The position numbers were made by a program, and so were the translations under genes. Positions 24,421-32,669 of a DNA stretch of 53,354 nucleotides are shown in pieces. Source of the stretch: Candidatus Bathyarchaeota archaeon (lineage in GTDB: Archaea > Thermoproteota > Bathyarchaeia > TCS64). Each line of letters starts with the position of its first letter. Position 1 is the first letter of the stretch. The stretch spans positions 1,287,221 to 1,340,574 of the forward strand of contig CP070784.1 in the NCBI GenBank assembly GCA_020346605.1, in the 5' to 3' direction. A model generated the notes under the pieces. That model saw only the letters and a program-made list of their open reading frames with translations, was not told where the DNA came from and ran no database searches.

Positions 24421-25224
24421 ATGATGGAGATTAGGTTCCACGGCAGGGGAGGACAGGGGGCTGTCACGGGCGTACGCGTCCTCGCCACTGCCCTCTACTA
24501 CGACGGCAAGTTCACTCAGGGCATCCCCATGTACGGTACGGAGCGCAGGGGTGCACCGGTAAGCTCCTTCCTCAGGGTGGGGGAGGAGAGGATCGACGAG
24601 AGGGACCTCGTCCACGAGCCCGACATGGTGGTCGTCCTTGACCCGCTGCTGGGGCAGACGGTGCCGGTCACCGACGGGCTGAAGAAGGGCGGGCTCGTCC
24701 TCATCAACCACCCCCGTGGCGGGCGTGAGACCGGCCTTGGTGGTGAGTTCAAGGTGGCGACCGTCGACGCCACGAGGATAGCGATGGAGACACTGGGCCG
24801 CCCGATCACCAACACGGCGATCTTGGGGGCCTTCGCGAAGGTGACGGGGTCTGTCACATTGGAGTCCCTTGAGAAGGCCGTGCTGAAGCAGTGGCCAGGT
24901 AGGATCGGCGAGGTGAATATCACGGCGGTGAGGAAGGCCTACGATGAGGCAAACATGCCCGTCGACGTCTCGGACATCGAGGGGATCGAGGTGAAGCCCG
25001 TGGGCATGATGGACAGGGACGTCTCCAGCTGGAGGATCTTCAGGCCGGAGATCGACGCGAAGAAGTGCATAGGCTGCAGGAGGTGCTACATCTTCTGCCC
25101 CGAGGTCGCCATCACGATGGCGGAGGACAAGGCTGAGATCAACTACAAGCACTGCAAGGGTTGCGGCATCTGCGTCGAGGAGTGCCTCGTCGAGGCGATT
25201 GAGTTTATTCAGGAGGAGATCTAG
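24421..25224 (+). CDS. porG: 2-oxoacid:ferredoxin oxidoreductase, fused gamma-delta subunit
   Basis: A 267-residue fusion. Residues 1-185 are the gamma domain: R-F-H-G-R-G-G-Q-G at the start, G-T-E-R-R-G near residue 40 and P-D-M-V-V-V-L-D near 69. Residues from about 200 are the delta ferredoxin with two [4Fe-4S] motifs, C-I-G-C-R-R-C-Y-I-F-C-P and C-K-G-C-G-I-C-V-E-E-C. Together with the next two genes it forms a complete oxidoreductase that turns a 2-oxo acid and CoA into acyl-CoA, CO2 and reduced ferredoxin. TATA-like GTTATAAATC lies at about 24374-24383. Start is ATG 24421 or 24424. Confidence 0.9.
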   Translation: MMEIRFHGRGGQGAVTGVRVLATALYYDGKFTQGIPMYGTERRGAPVSSFLRVGEERIDERDLVHEPDMVVVLDPLLGQTVPVTDGLKKGGLVLINHPRGGRETGLGGEFKVATVDATRIAMETLGRPITNTAILGAFAKVTGSVTLESLEKAVLKQWPGRIGEVNITAVRKAYDEANMPVDVSDIEGIEVKPVGMMDRDVSSWRIFRPEIDAKKCIGCRRCYIFCPEVAITMAEDKAEINYKHCKGCGICVEECLVEAIEFIQEEI

Positions 25225-25229
25225 GAGGG

Positions 25230-26411
25230 ATGACGATGGAACAGTGGGAAGTAATGGTAGGCAACAAGGCCGTCGCGTACTCCGCGATGCTTTCAAGGGT
25301 CCAGTACATCTCGGCGTTCCCCATAACGCCGCAGACCACGATTGTGCAGTACCTGTCGGATATGGTCGCCAACGGGATGATCGACGCCGAGTACGTCACC
25401 GTCGAGGGGGAGCTCACTGCCCAGGCGTCTGCGTTCACCGCCTCGGCGGCGGGATGTAGGGCCTTCACGGCGACAAGCGGGCCGGGCCTGCTCTACATGC
25501 ATCATCCGATGCACGTGACCGCTGGGGCGAGGCTCCCTGTGGTGATGGCCGTGGTCCACAGGGGCGTCAAGGGGATGCAGCCCGACCACTCGGACATGAT
25601 GGCACAGAGGGACACCAGCTGGATGATGTACGAGTGCGAGCATAGCCAGGAGCTGCTGGACACCGGCATTATGGCGTACAAGATCGCCGAGGACGAGAGG
25701 GTGAGGCTGCCAACGATCTTCGCCGGGGACGGCTACATACTGAGCTACACCGCCGAGCCCGTGGAGCTACCGCCCCAGGAGGAGGTGGACGACTTCCTTC
25801 CGCCCTACAAGAGCCAGTGGCCCCTGCTCCCTGAGCAGATGGACAAGGCCATGGAGTTCCTGATGAGGCAGTGGGGCTTCGGGAAGGACCCCCAGTGGCT
25901 CTGGCAGGTCCAGCACGAGGCGATGGAGAACGCCAAGACGGTCATCAAGGAGGTCAACGAGGAGTACGGCAAGCGCTTCGGGAGGAGCTACGGAAACGGA
26001 CTCGTCCAAAAGTACATGTGCGACGACGCCGAGGCTGTTATCGTCGCCATGGGGACCATCGCCAGCACCGCGAGGGCCGCCATCAGGAGCCTGAGGAAGC
26101 AGGGAAAGAAGGTGGGGCTGGTGAAGCTCAAGTCCTTCAAGCCCTTCCCCCGCGAGGAGTTCCAGCGGATAGCGGAGGAGGTCAAGGCGATAGGGGTCAT
26201 CGACAGGAACATCAGCTGCGGGACCGGTGGCATAGTCTTCGGGAACATCAGGGACAGCATCTACGACGTCGAGGAGCGCCCCAGGACGCTGCAGTTCCAC
26301 GCGGGGCTCAGCGGTAAGGAGGTCAAGGTAGGAGACCTGGAGAAGGTGGCGGAGAAGACGCTGAAGGCCGCACAGGGCGAGACGGTGTCTCCCCTGGTGG
26401 AGTGGGTCTAG
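25230..26411 (+). CDS. porA: 2-oxoacid:ferredoxin oxidoreductase alpha subunit
   Basis: A 393-residue alpha subunit. It has the A-F-P-I-T-P-Q-T-T near residue 30, E-G-E-L near 53, the T-S-G-P-G-L-L near residue 78 and, near the end, the domain II strands V-I-V-A-M-G-T near residue 271 and K-V-G-L-V-K-L-K. It follows the gamma-delta gene by 5 bases and precedes the beta gene by 13, so all three form one operon. Which 2-oxo acid is used (pyruvate, branched-chain or aromatic) cannot be told from sequence features alone. Confidence 0.92.
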   Translation: MTMEQWEVMVGNKAVAYSAMLSRVQYISAFPITPQTTIVQYLSDMVANGMIDAEYVTVEGELTAQASAFTASAAGCRAFTATSGPGLLYMHHPMHVTAGARLPVVMAVVHRGVKGMQPDHSDMMAQRDTSWMMYECEHSQELLDTGIMAYKIAEDERVRLPTIFAGDGYILSYTAEPVELPPQEEVDDFLPPYKSQWPLLPEQMDKAMEFLMRQWGFGKDPQWLWQVQHEAMENAKTVIKEVNEEYGKRFGRSYGNGLVQKYMCDDAEAVIVAMGTIASTARAAIRSLRKQGKKVGLVKLKSFKPFPREEFQRIAEEVKAIGVIDRNISCGTGGIVFGNIRDSIYDVEERPRTLQFHAGLSGKEVKVGDLEKVAEKTLKAAQGETVSPLVEWV

Positions 26412-26424
26412 GAGGTAGGATGAG

Positions 26425-27321
26425 ATGAGCAAGCCATTCCCGTTGAGAAATCTGGAGTACAAGGAACACATAATGCCGGCGAACCAGGCGTGCCAGGGCT
26501 GTGCTGGGAGTATCGTCGCCAGGATAGTGAGCAAAGTAATGGGGCCCAACATGGTGAGGCAGCAGGTCGCGTGCTGCGGTCCCGCCTTCATGAACGTCCG
26601 GACCCCTACCATCTACGGCGAGGTCTTCGAGGGCGCAGGGGCCATGATGACGGGCCTCTCCAGGGCCTTCAAGAGGCTGGGCAGGGACGACATCATCGTC
26701 ACAGGGATCATCGGAGATGGAGGCACCGTGGACATCGGGTTCCAAGGGCTCTCCGCTGCCGCCGAGCGCAACGAGGACTTGATCTGGATCGTCTACGACA
26801 ACGAGGCCTACATGAACACCGGCGGCCAGAGGAGCGGCGCGACCACGAGGTACGCCCGTACGACTACGACCCCCGTTGGCAGCCTGAGCCGGGGCAAGAA
26901 GGAGAGGAAGAAGAACGTTCCTCTCATGGTGGCGCTGCACAACGTGCCCTACGTTGCCACGGCGTCGGTCTCGTTCCCAGAGGACCTCATTGGCAAGCTG
27001 GCCTACGCCAGGGACTTGGAGGGCTTCAGGTACATCCACATCAGCGCCCCCTGCCCCACCGGCTGGGCCTTCGACCCCAGGAACTCAATCAAGGTGGGGC
27101 GTGAGATGGTCAACGCAGGGCTCTGGCCCCTCTATGAGGTGCTGGGCGGCGAGACGATGCAGCTCACGTACAAGCCCAAGGAGCTAAGGCCCGTGAAGGA
27201 GGTCCTGAAGATGCAGGGCAGGTTCCGCCACATCACCGACGACGAGGTGGAGGAGATACAGCAGGAGGTCTCCTACTTCTGGGAGCGCCTCAAGGCGAAG
27301 GACGGTAACTCCTTCTTCTAA
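26425..27321 (+). CDS. porB: 2-oxoacid:ferredoxin oxidoreductase beta subunit
   Basis: A 298-residue thiamine diphosphate subunit. C-Q-G-C near residue 23 and a further Cys pair near 50 (V-A-C-C-G-P) bind the proximal [4Fe-4S] cluster; the ThDP motif is G-D-G-G-T-V-D-I-G near residue 97, ending in Y-D-N-E-A-Y-M-N-T-G-G-Q-R-S near 131. The C-terminal part has the usual G-W-A-F-D block. GGTAGGATGAG before the start gives a ribosome binding site. A T6 terminator starts at the stop codon. Confidence 0.93.
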   Translation: MSKPFPLRNLEYKEHIMPANQACQGCAGSIVARIVSKVMGPNMVRQQVACCGPAFMNVRTPTIYGEVFEGAGAMMTGLSRAFKRLGRDDIIVTGIIGDGGTVDIGFQGLSAAAERNEDLIWIVYDNEAYMNTGGQRSGATTRYARTTTTPVGSLSRGKKERKKNVPLMVALHNVPYVATASVSFPEDLIGKLAYARDLEGFRYIHISAPCPTGWAFDPRNSIKVGREMVNAGLWPLYEVLGGETMQLTYKPKELRPVKEVLKMQGRFRHITDDEVEEIQQEVSYFWERLKAKDGNSFF

Positions 27322-27330
27322 CCCTTTTTT
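27321..27330 (+). terminator. ACCCTTTTTT terminator after porB
   Basis: The run begins on the last base of the stop codon. It has no hairpin, like other terminators in this window, and lies directly before the promoter of the next gene (AGCTTTTATCG near 27341). Confidence 0.55.
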
Positions 27331-27381
27331 CATAAAGTCAAGCTTTTATCGTTGGGGCTGGACGTCTTATCAGTGTCTGGG

Positions 27382-28179
27382 ATGCCTGTCATCACTCTTC
27401 TCACAGATTACGGGATCAAGGACTCATATGTCGCCGAGGTCAAGGGCGCCATACTGAAGATCCTGCCCGAGGCCACCATTGTGGACATCAGCCACGACGT
27501 GGGCAACTACAGCATCGACGAGGGGGCCTTCCACATCGCCAGGAGCGTCCCCTACTTCCCAGAGGGGACCGTCCACGTCGGCGTCGTGGATCCCACCGTG
27601 GGGAGCGACAGGAAGGCCATAATCATCAAGGCTAAAGGAGCCTACCTCGTTGGCCCCGACAACGGCCTCCTCGCACCGGCGGCCGAGCGGCTAGGCTTCG
27701 AGAAGGTGTACGAGATCGAAAACAGGGACCTCCTCCCCGAGAAGGTTTCAGACGTCTTCGACGGCAGGGACACCTTCGGCCCGACGGGCGCGCTTCTAGC
27801 CAAAGGGGTTCCCCCGGAGACTCTGGGATCCGAGCTTGATGAGTACGTCAGGCTGCCTGCCTTCGAGCCCAAGCTGGAGGGCGACTCCTTCGAGGCGACA
27901 GTCATCCACGTCGACGGCTTCGGGAACCTTGTGACGAACGTCACATACGACCACTTGGGGATGCTGGGTGTCGGGGACGCTTCGAGGTTTAGGGTTGAGG
28001 TCGGGGGCAGGGAGTACTTGTTGCCCTACGTCCGACGCTTCTCAGCCGTCCCCGAGGGGGAGCTGCTGCTCCTCGTGGCCGGCGGAGGCTACATGGAGTT
28101 CGCCGTGAACCAAGGGAACGCCGAGGAAAGGCTGGGGATCGGCAAGGGCGCCAAGGCCCTGATAAAGATGGAAAAGTAG
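27382..28179 (+). CDS. S-adenosyl-L-methionine hydrolase (DUF62 family)
   Basis: A 265-residue protein of the SAM hydroxide adenosyltransferase family, which hydrolyses SAM to adenosine and methionine. It opens I-T-L-L-T-D-Y-G-I-K-D-S-Y near residue 3 and has I-S-H-D-V near 37, the A-F-H-I-A-R-S near 49, V-V-D-P-T-V-G near residue 66 and V-G-P-D-N-G-L near residue 88; I-H-V-D-G-F-G-N-L near residue 173 closes the family pattern. The ATG 27382 is preferred over TTG 27352, which lies too close to the TATA-like box. Confidence 0.85.
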   Translation: MPVITLLTDYGIKDSYVAEVKGAILKILPEATIVDISHDVGNYSIDEGAFHIARSVPYFPEGTVHVGVVDPTVGSDRKAIIIKAKGAYLVGPDNGLLAPAAERLGFEKVYEIENRDLLPEKVSDVFDGRDTFGPTGALLAKGVPPETLGSELDEYVRLPAFEPKLEGDSFEATVIHVDGFGNLVTNVTYDHLGMLGVGDASRFRVEVGGREYLLPYVRRFSAVPEGELLLLVAGGGYMEFAVNQGNAEERLGIGKGAKALIKMEK

Positions 28180-28190
28180 GGCTGCGCCCT

Positions 28191-28910
28191 CTACGGGAAC
28201 CTGACATCCTTCAGCGGGGTCGGGAAGCTCCTCTTGCTGTGGGAAAGCCCTATCCCAATCAGCAGCTCCGCCATTCGGATGGCTGCCTTCCCGGGGTGGA
28301 TGACCACGACCCCCGGATGGGTCTTTTCCAGCTCCTCTGAGAGGGGGGCGGCGTGGTCGTTGAACGCCATGCAGCCGAAGCAGACGGCGTCGGCCCCCTC
28401 CTCCACGGACCTGATGGTAGTCTCCCGCACCATCTCGTAGTTCTCTGGCTTACGGAGTTCCAGCACCGGCAGGCCCACCGAGTAGATCCCCGAGCATCTC
28501 GCGTCCAGCCCCAGATCCCTTACCTGGCGCCTTGCGATACCCAGTACCTGGGGGAGTTGGACCAGGAGGCTGAACTCTTCTGCCAGCGCCGAGGCTAGGT
28601 ACATCGACGCCATCCCCGGGCCGATGACGGGTATCGAGACCAGCTCTCGGGCGGAGGTCAACGAGGGGTCGTGCCCGCCCCAGATCACTACCGCTTCGGC
28701 TCCCTCTCTCTCGCTGAGGACTGCTCTCTCGAGGATGCCTGGGGCCGCCAGCTCCATCTCGGCCTGTGACTCAACCGACGGCGGGGCGTTCCTGGTGAGG
28801 ACCAGATGGACCTCGGCTCCCGGAGAGGCGTAGGAGCTGACCTGCTCCTGCCTGCGTTTGAGCGCCTCCTCCTCCAGCCCCGAGATCAACATTACAACGT
28901 CGATCCGCAC
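28191..28910 (-). CDS. Asp/Glu/hydantoin racemase-like protein lacking the first active-site Cys
   Basis: A 239-residue protein of the aspartate/glutamate/hydantoin racemase superfamily. Two catalytic Cys are normal. The first would lie in the V-V-I-x-C-F-G-D-P-G-L-type stretch near residue 75, but here reads V-V-I-W-G-G-H-D-P-S-L, with Gly where Cys is expected. The second Cys is present in F-G-C-M-A-F near residue 184. It may therefore act in one direction only, or catalyse a different reaction. GTG 28910 is the probable start; a longer frame runs into the upstream gene. It lies 23 bases after the M19 dipeptidase, in the same operon. Confidence 0.65.
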   Translation of the reverse strand: MRIDVVMLISGLEEEALKRRQEQVSSYASPGAEVHLVLTRNAPPSVESQAEMELAAPGILERAVLSEREGAEAVVIWGGHDPSLTSARELVSIPVIGPGMASMYLASALAEEFSLLVQLPQVLGIARRQVRDLGLDARCSGIYSVGLPVLELRKPENYEMVRETTIRSVEEGADAVCFGCMAFNDHAAPLSEELEKTHPGVVVIHPGKAAIRMAELLIGIGLSHSKRSFPTPLKDVRFP

Positions 28911-28933
28911 TCCGTCTCCCCCCACAGGCGCCC

Positions 28934-30187
28934 CTACCAGACCTCCCTGAGGAGCCTGAGGCCGTTTCCGCCGACGATCTTGGCGATCTCCCCGTCCGAG
29001 TAGCCGTGTCCTATCATCCACCTCGCCACGTTTTGTAGGCACTCCGAGGGGTTCTCCATGCCCCTGACGTACCTGAGCTTCTTCAGCTGCTCAACGTCCA
29101 TATCTATTCCCAGGTATTTGCTCTCCCTCCCGCTGTCGGGCCGCGCGTAGTGGCCCAGCCCCTCCTTGGCGTGGCTCTCAAGGTTGTGCAGGTAGAGGCC
29201 GACGTGGTCGCCGTAGTTGGTGTCGGGGCCGCAGCCCACGTGGTCTATTCCGATGAAGTCGATGCAGTACTCGATGTGCTCCATGTAGGAGTCGATACCG
29301 TGCAGCGGGTGCTTCTCTGTGACCGTGAGGTTCGGCGCCGCCTCGATGGCCATGACGCCCCCGCTCTCGCCGAGGGCCTGGATGACCTCGTCCGGGAACA
29401 TTCTCGTGGTGGGGGTTAGTGCCCTGGCGCCGCTGTGGCTGACGATGATGGGCTTCTTGCTGAGTTCGATGGTGTCTAGGGCGGTCAGGTCGCTGACGTG
29501 GCTCACGTCTACGAGGATGCCGAGTTTGTTCATGCGGACCAGGGCGTCGTAGCCGAAGTCGGTTAGCCCCCCGTCTCCGCGCTCCTTGAGGCCTGAGCCC
29601 AGCATGTTAGACTCGCTGTAGTTGACTCCGATGGACCTGACTCCGAGGCCGTAGAGGATGTCCAGCCTGTCGACCTCGTTCTCGATGCAGGACGCCGACT
29701 CGATGACCGCCACCCACGCCACCCTGCCGTCCCTGTGGGCTTCGACTATGTCATCGACCTTCTTGCAGTGGACGAGGAAGTCCTGGTGGGCGATGTCCGC
29801 CAGCCTCATCCCCAGGTCGTGGACGGTGCTGTTCCAGTCCCACCCGTGCTTAGTGTTGATGAAGCACGAGCCGTCCATCATATTGTCGAAGACGCAGTCG
29901 AGGCCAGACATGCTCAGCGCCTCGTAGGCTAGGAAGTTCCTGCCCTCTCTGTCCAGCTCCCGCGCCTGGCTTATGTCGGCGGGGCTGATGTCGGCGTGGG
30001 CGTGAAGATCGATGACTATGCTCTTCTCCATGACTTCTAGGAAGCGCTCCTCCTCAGACTTAGAAAGGGGGACCGGTTTCCACCACTCATCTACGATGGC
30101 CGGCCTGAGCTTGAACTCCTTGTAGTCTGTACCGGGTTCTAGGTACTGGAACGCCTTGTATCCGGAGTACTTTTTGTTCCTTCCCAT
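28934..30187 (-). CDS. M19-family membrane dipeptidase-like protein
   Basis: A 417-residue zinc peptidase of the renal dipeptidase (M19) family. Metal ligands are expected in I-D-L-H-A-H-A-D near residue 59, V-A-V-I-E near residue 155, V-S-H-V-S near 227 and I-V-S-H-S-G-A-R near residue 248; D-H-V-G-C-G-P-D near 310 carries the last Asp. M19 enzymes cut dipeptides, often those with a D residue at the second position. The racemase-like gene directly downstream would fit the recycling of D-amino acids; that is inference. It is about 60 residues longer than the core family at the N-terminus, without a signal peptide. Confidence 0.85.
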   Translation of the reverse strand: MGRNKKYSGYKAFQYLEPGTDYKEFKLRPAIVDEWWKPVPLSKSEEERFLEVMEKSIVIDLHAHADISPADISQARELDREGRNFLAYEALSMSGLDCVFDNMMDGSCFINTKHGWDWNSTVHDLGMRLADIAHQDFLVHCKKVDDIVEAHRDGRVAWVAVIESASCIENEVDRLDILYGLGVRSIGVNYSESNMLGSGLKERGDGGLTDFGYDALVRMNKLGILVDVSHVSDLTALDTIELSKKPIIVSHSGARALTPTTRMFPDEVIQALGESGGVMAIEAAPNLTVTEKHPLHGIDSYMEHIEYCIDFIGIDHVGCGPDTNYGDHVGLYLHNLESHAKEGLGHYARPDSGRESKYLGIDMDVEQLKKLRYVRGMENPSECLQNVARWMIGHGYSDGEIAKIVGGNGLRLLREVW

Positions 30188-30288
30188 TTCGAACCGATGG
30201 AAAAATACACTTTTGATTATTTAACCGTGCATGCGTTAATTGAAATTAGAAAAAAAATAGGTGATAGCGTTCAGATCAGTTGAGACTT

Positions 30289-30798
30289 TTACCATTTTTC
30301 ACGGTGGACCCGGCTCTCTTCGTACTGGGTCCTCGACTCCTTCTCCTCGGCGGGGTGGCCTATAGATATCAGGTTCAACGGCGTCACGCCCTCAGGTATG
30401 CCGAGTATCTCCTTTACGTCGGAGACCCGATTCTCGCTGGGGTGGACCCCTATCCAGACAGCTCCTAGCCCCAGAGCCGTTGCCGCGAGGAGGATGTTCT
30501 CGGTGGCGGCGGAGCAGTCCTGCACCCAGAACCTGCTGGAGACCCCCTCGTCCCCGCAGACGGAGATGCAGAGGGGCGCCTCGAAGAGCATCTTGGCGTA
30601 TTGGTGGGCCTCGGCCAGTCTGTCCAGTTTCTCTCTTTCGGTGGTCACCGCGAAGTGCCATGGCTTCCTGTTAGACGCCGAGGGGGCCGCCATCGCCGCC
30701 TCCAGCAGGGTCTTGATGTCCTCGTCGCTGACCGACTTCTGCGTGTATTTGCGGATGCTGCGCCTCGAGAAGATCGTCTCTATCAATTTCTCGCTCAT
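30289..30798 (-). CDS. Nitroreductase family FMN protein
   Basis: A 169-residue nitroreductase-fold protein. The FMN phosphate-binding R-R-S-I-R-K-Y lies near residue 12, the A-P-S-A-S-N-R-K-P-W-H-F block near residue 38 is the typical second FMN contact, and G-L-G-A-V-W-I-G near 109 is the third. It would reduce quinones, nitro compounds or a cofactor with NAD(P)H. It is compact but full-length for the short subgroup. Its minus-strand 3' end is followed by a T7 run near 30250. Confidence 0.88.
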   Translation of the reverse strand: MSEKLIETIFSRRSIRKYTQKSVSDEDIKTLLEAAMAAPSASNRKPWHFAVTTEREKLDRLAEAHQYAKMLFEAPLCISVCGDEGVSSRFWVQDCSAATENILLAATALGLGAVWIGVHPSENRVSDVKEILGIPEGVTPLNLISIGHPAEEKESRTQYEESRVHREKW

Positions 30799-30911
30799 TT
30801 CGTGGTCGCGACATACATCGCGTTGGTCCTTTCTAAGAGTTACCGAGTCAAGTTCGTGTCGGGCACAACCCTGAACCCGTTAAATATGTGATGAGCGAAG
30901 ATGGTGAACTG

Positions 30912-31970
30912 ATGAGCCCCGGCTGGGGGGAGCTCTTTGACGTCGTGCTAAGGGAGTTCCCCGTCGATGTGTCACATACGGAGCCGGTCGATGTCGACGG
31001 CCTTGGGGGGCACTCCAAAGTGTACCGCGTTGATGCGAGCAGCTCCCCTCTGCTCCCGGAGAACGCTGGCATCGATGGTCTCTACATCATCGACTCCAAG
31101 TCCGGGATGGAGATCGCCTGCCACCCCCACATCGTGGGAGGGGCGCTGGAGGAGCTGAGCCTCGACTGCGCTGTCGATTTCATCAAAGCCGCCAAGGCAG
31201 TGGGGGTGCTAGAACTGGAGGGGCTGGCGCTTCTGCAGATTCTACGCGGCTCGCTAGGGTACATGCTTGAGAGGGTTCTGCCCAAGAGGGTCCCCACCGT
31301 CAGCATAAGGACCGAGTACGTGAAGGTGGGCTACCGGCAGCACGGGGAGTCCGAGCGTGTCGACGTGACCCATCGCGACTACTCGAGGCTTGTTCGGGAG
31401 GGTGGCGACACGACTTCGTTGCTGATCCCCGACACGCTAGCGACTGGAAGGTCCGCAGAGGCGGCGCTTAGGGACGTACTGGAATCCGAAGTTGGACTGG
31501 AGAGGGTAGTGACGTACGGCTTCACAGCTATCCCGGCGCTGATCAGGCTGGGCGGCATCTGCTACGGGAGGGGCATCGAGCTCTACGGGTTCTCCATATG
31601 CGACGTCTCCCAGCTAGCCAGCAACAACTACGACATGCCCGTCTACGGGCCGGACGAGGGGCTGTACGGAACGACCGGCGAGTTAAGGCAATTGGGGAGC
31701 ATCATCGACGCAGAGACGCTTGGTAGGTTCCTGCCCCGGTACGTCGCGGGTTTGGACCAGCCCGGGGACTGGTCTGAGAGGCAGGACCAACTGTTCAACG
31801 GTCAAGGCAACGAGAGCGGCGACATAGCGGGCCACCTGCGCAAGAGCATCGGGCTCATCGAGTCACTAAGGAACATAAATTCGGGGCGGCCTTGGTACGA
31901 CGATGTCCAGGACGGCGCTGCCCTGAGGGAACTGGAGAAGCTCAGGGAGAAGCTGGATCACTACTCGTAG
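30912..31970 (+). CDS. Phosphoribosyltransferase-like protein
   Basis: A 352-residue soluble protein I cannot place in a named family. The middle holds I-L-R-G-S-L-G-Y near residue 108 and L-L-I-P-D-T-L-A-T-G-R-S-A near residue 173; the second looks like a PRPP-binding loop (acidic pair then A-T-G-x-S). The N-terminal strand layout also fits a type I PRTase of the uracil type, with a C-terminal extension of about 100 residues. Function remains open. I start at ATG 30912 because GGTGA at 30901-30905 precedes it and the TATA-like TTAAATATG at 30880-30888 makes the ATG at 30891 unlikely to be on the transcript. Confidence 0.5.
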   Translation: MSPGWGELFDVVLREFPVDVSHTEPVDVDGLGGHSKVYRVDASSSPLLPENAGIDGLYIIDSKSGMEIACHPHIVGGALEELSLDCAVDFIKAAKAVGVLELEGLALLQILRGSLGYMLERVLPKRVPTVSIRTEYVKVGYRQHGESERVDVTHRDYSRLVREGGDTTSLLIPDTLATGRSAEAALRDVLESEVGLERVVTYGFTAIPALIRLGGICYGRGIELYGFSICDVSQLASNNYDMPVYGPDEGLYGTTGELRQLGSIIDAETLGRFLPRYVAGLDQPGDWSERQDQLFNGQGNESGDIAGHLRKSIGLIESLRNINSGRPWYDDVQDGAALRELEKLREKLDHYS

Positions 31971-31996
31971 TGCACCTGTGCCGTATGTGTGCCGCA

Positions 31997-32386
31997 TCAT
32001 ATGGAGAGGGCGCCCGGCAGGGACTCCTGGATCTCGATGACATATCCCTCCGGGTCCCTGAGCATAAACACCTTGATCTTCAGCCTCTCCGACTCCTTCG
32101 GCTGCTCCTCTATCTCCACTCCCCTCTCGACCAGCCTTCGGTACCACGCGTCGGCGTCGTGGACGTTGAGGCAGATGATCACCGGCTTCGTGTCGCTAGG
32201 CCTGTGGTACCCCTTCTCCCCGTCGACAAGCCCTAGGTATGCTCCCTCGCGTATCCTGTAGATCTTCGACCAGCCCTGGTCCACTACCATCTCGAAGCCC
32301 ATGACCTCCTCGTAGAACCGCATCGCCCCAGGCAGGTCCCTGTAGTAGAGCCAGGGGATCAGACCCTTTACATCGTACTCTCCCAT
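31997..32386 (-). CDS. VOC-family protein (glyoxalase/bleomycin resistance fold)
   Basis: A 129-residue protein with a paired beta-alpha-beta-beta-beta layout: I-P-W-L-Y-Y-R-D-L-P-G-A-M-R-F-Y-E near residue 10 and V-I-I-C-L-N-V-H-D-A-D-A-W near residue 69, ending in V-F-M-L-R-D-P-E-G-Y-V-I-E-I. The D-P-E-G-Y-V-I-E-I strand with its last Glu is the usual metal ligand. The reaction cannot be assigned. It converges with the PRTase-like gene. Confidence 0.82.
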   Translation of the reverse strand: MGEYDVKGLIPWLYYRDLPGAMRFYEEVMGFEMVVDQGWSKIYRIREGAYLGLVDGEKGYHRPSDTKPVIICLNVHDADAWYRRLVERGVEIEEQPKESERLKIKVFMLRDPEGYVIEIQESLPGALSI

Positions 32387-32478
32387 GTTATATCCCTCTC
32401 TTCATGCACTTGCAAGCCCAACTGTCTTTACACGCGCGCGTGAGCTACCCTCTGTGGCCCGTCCTGAAGTATATCCAG

Positions 32479-32495
32479 AGGTCTCTCAGAGACCT
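32479..32495. repeat. Perfect 17-bp palindrome between divergent genes
   Basis: AGGTCTCT-c-AGAGACCT lies between the VOC gene (leftward) and the thymidylate synthase gene (rightward), with eight-base arms and one central base. It is about 175 bases before the synthase ATG and about 95 before the VOC gene start, a position that would suit an operator. It is too tight to be a good RNA hairpin. Confidence 0.45.
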
Positions 32496-32669
32496 AGCGA
32501 ATCTCCTAAACAACGTACACAACTCCTGACTGCGACAACGCCTATCTTGCTTTAGGATTTTTCCTTAGGCGCCGCGCTGGAGGATTGGTCGAGCCGAAAG
32601 ATACTAATCGCAATATCGCTCTATCCTAGGATCTAGGTCAGAGGACTGTCGCTGACGGTGTGGTGCTGC

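Noticed and set aside
24376-25296. Long minus-strand frame opposite the porG gene
   Set aside because: Antisense shadow; the sense frame has all subunit motifs.
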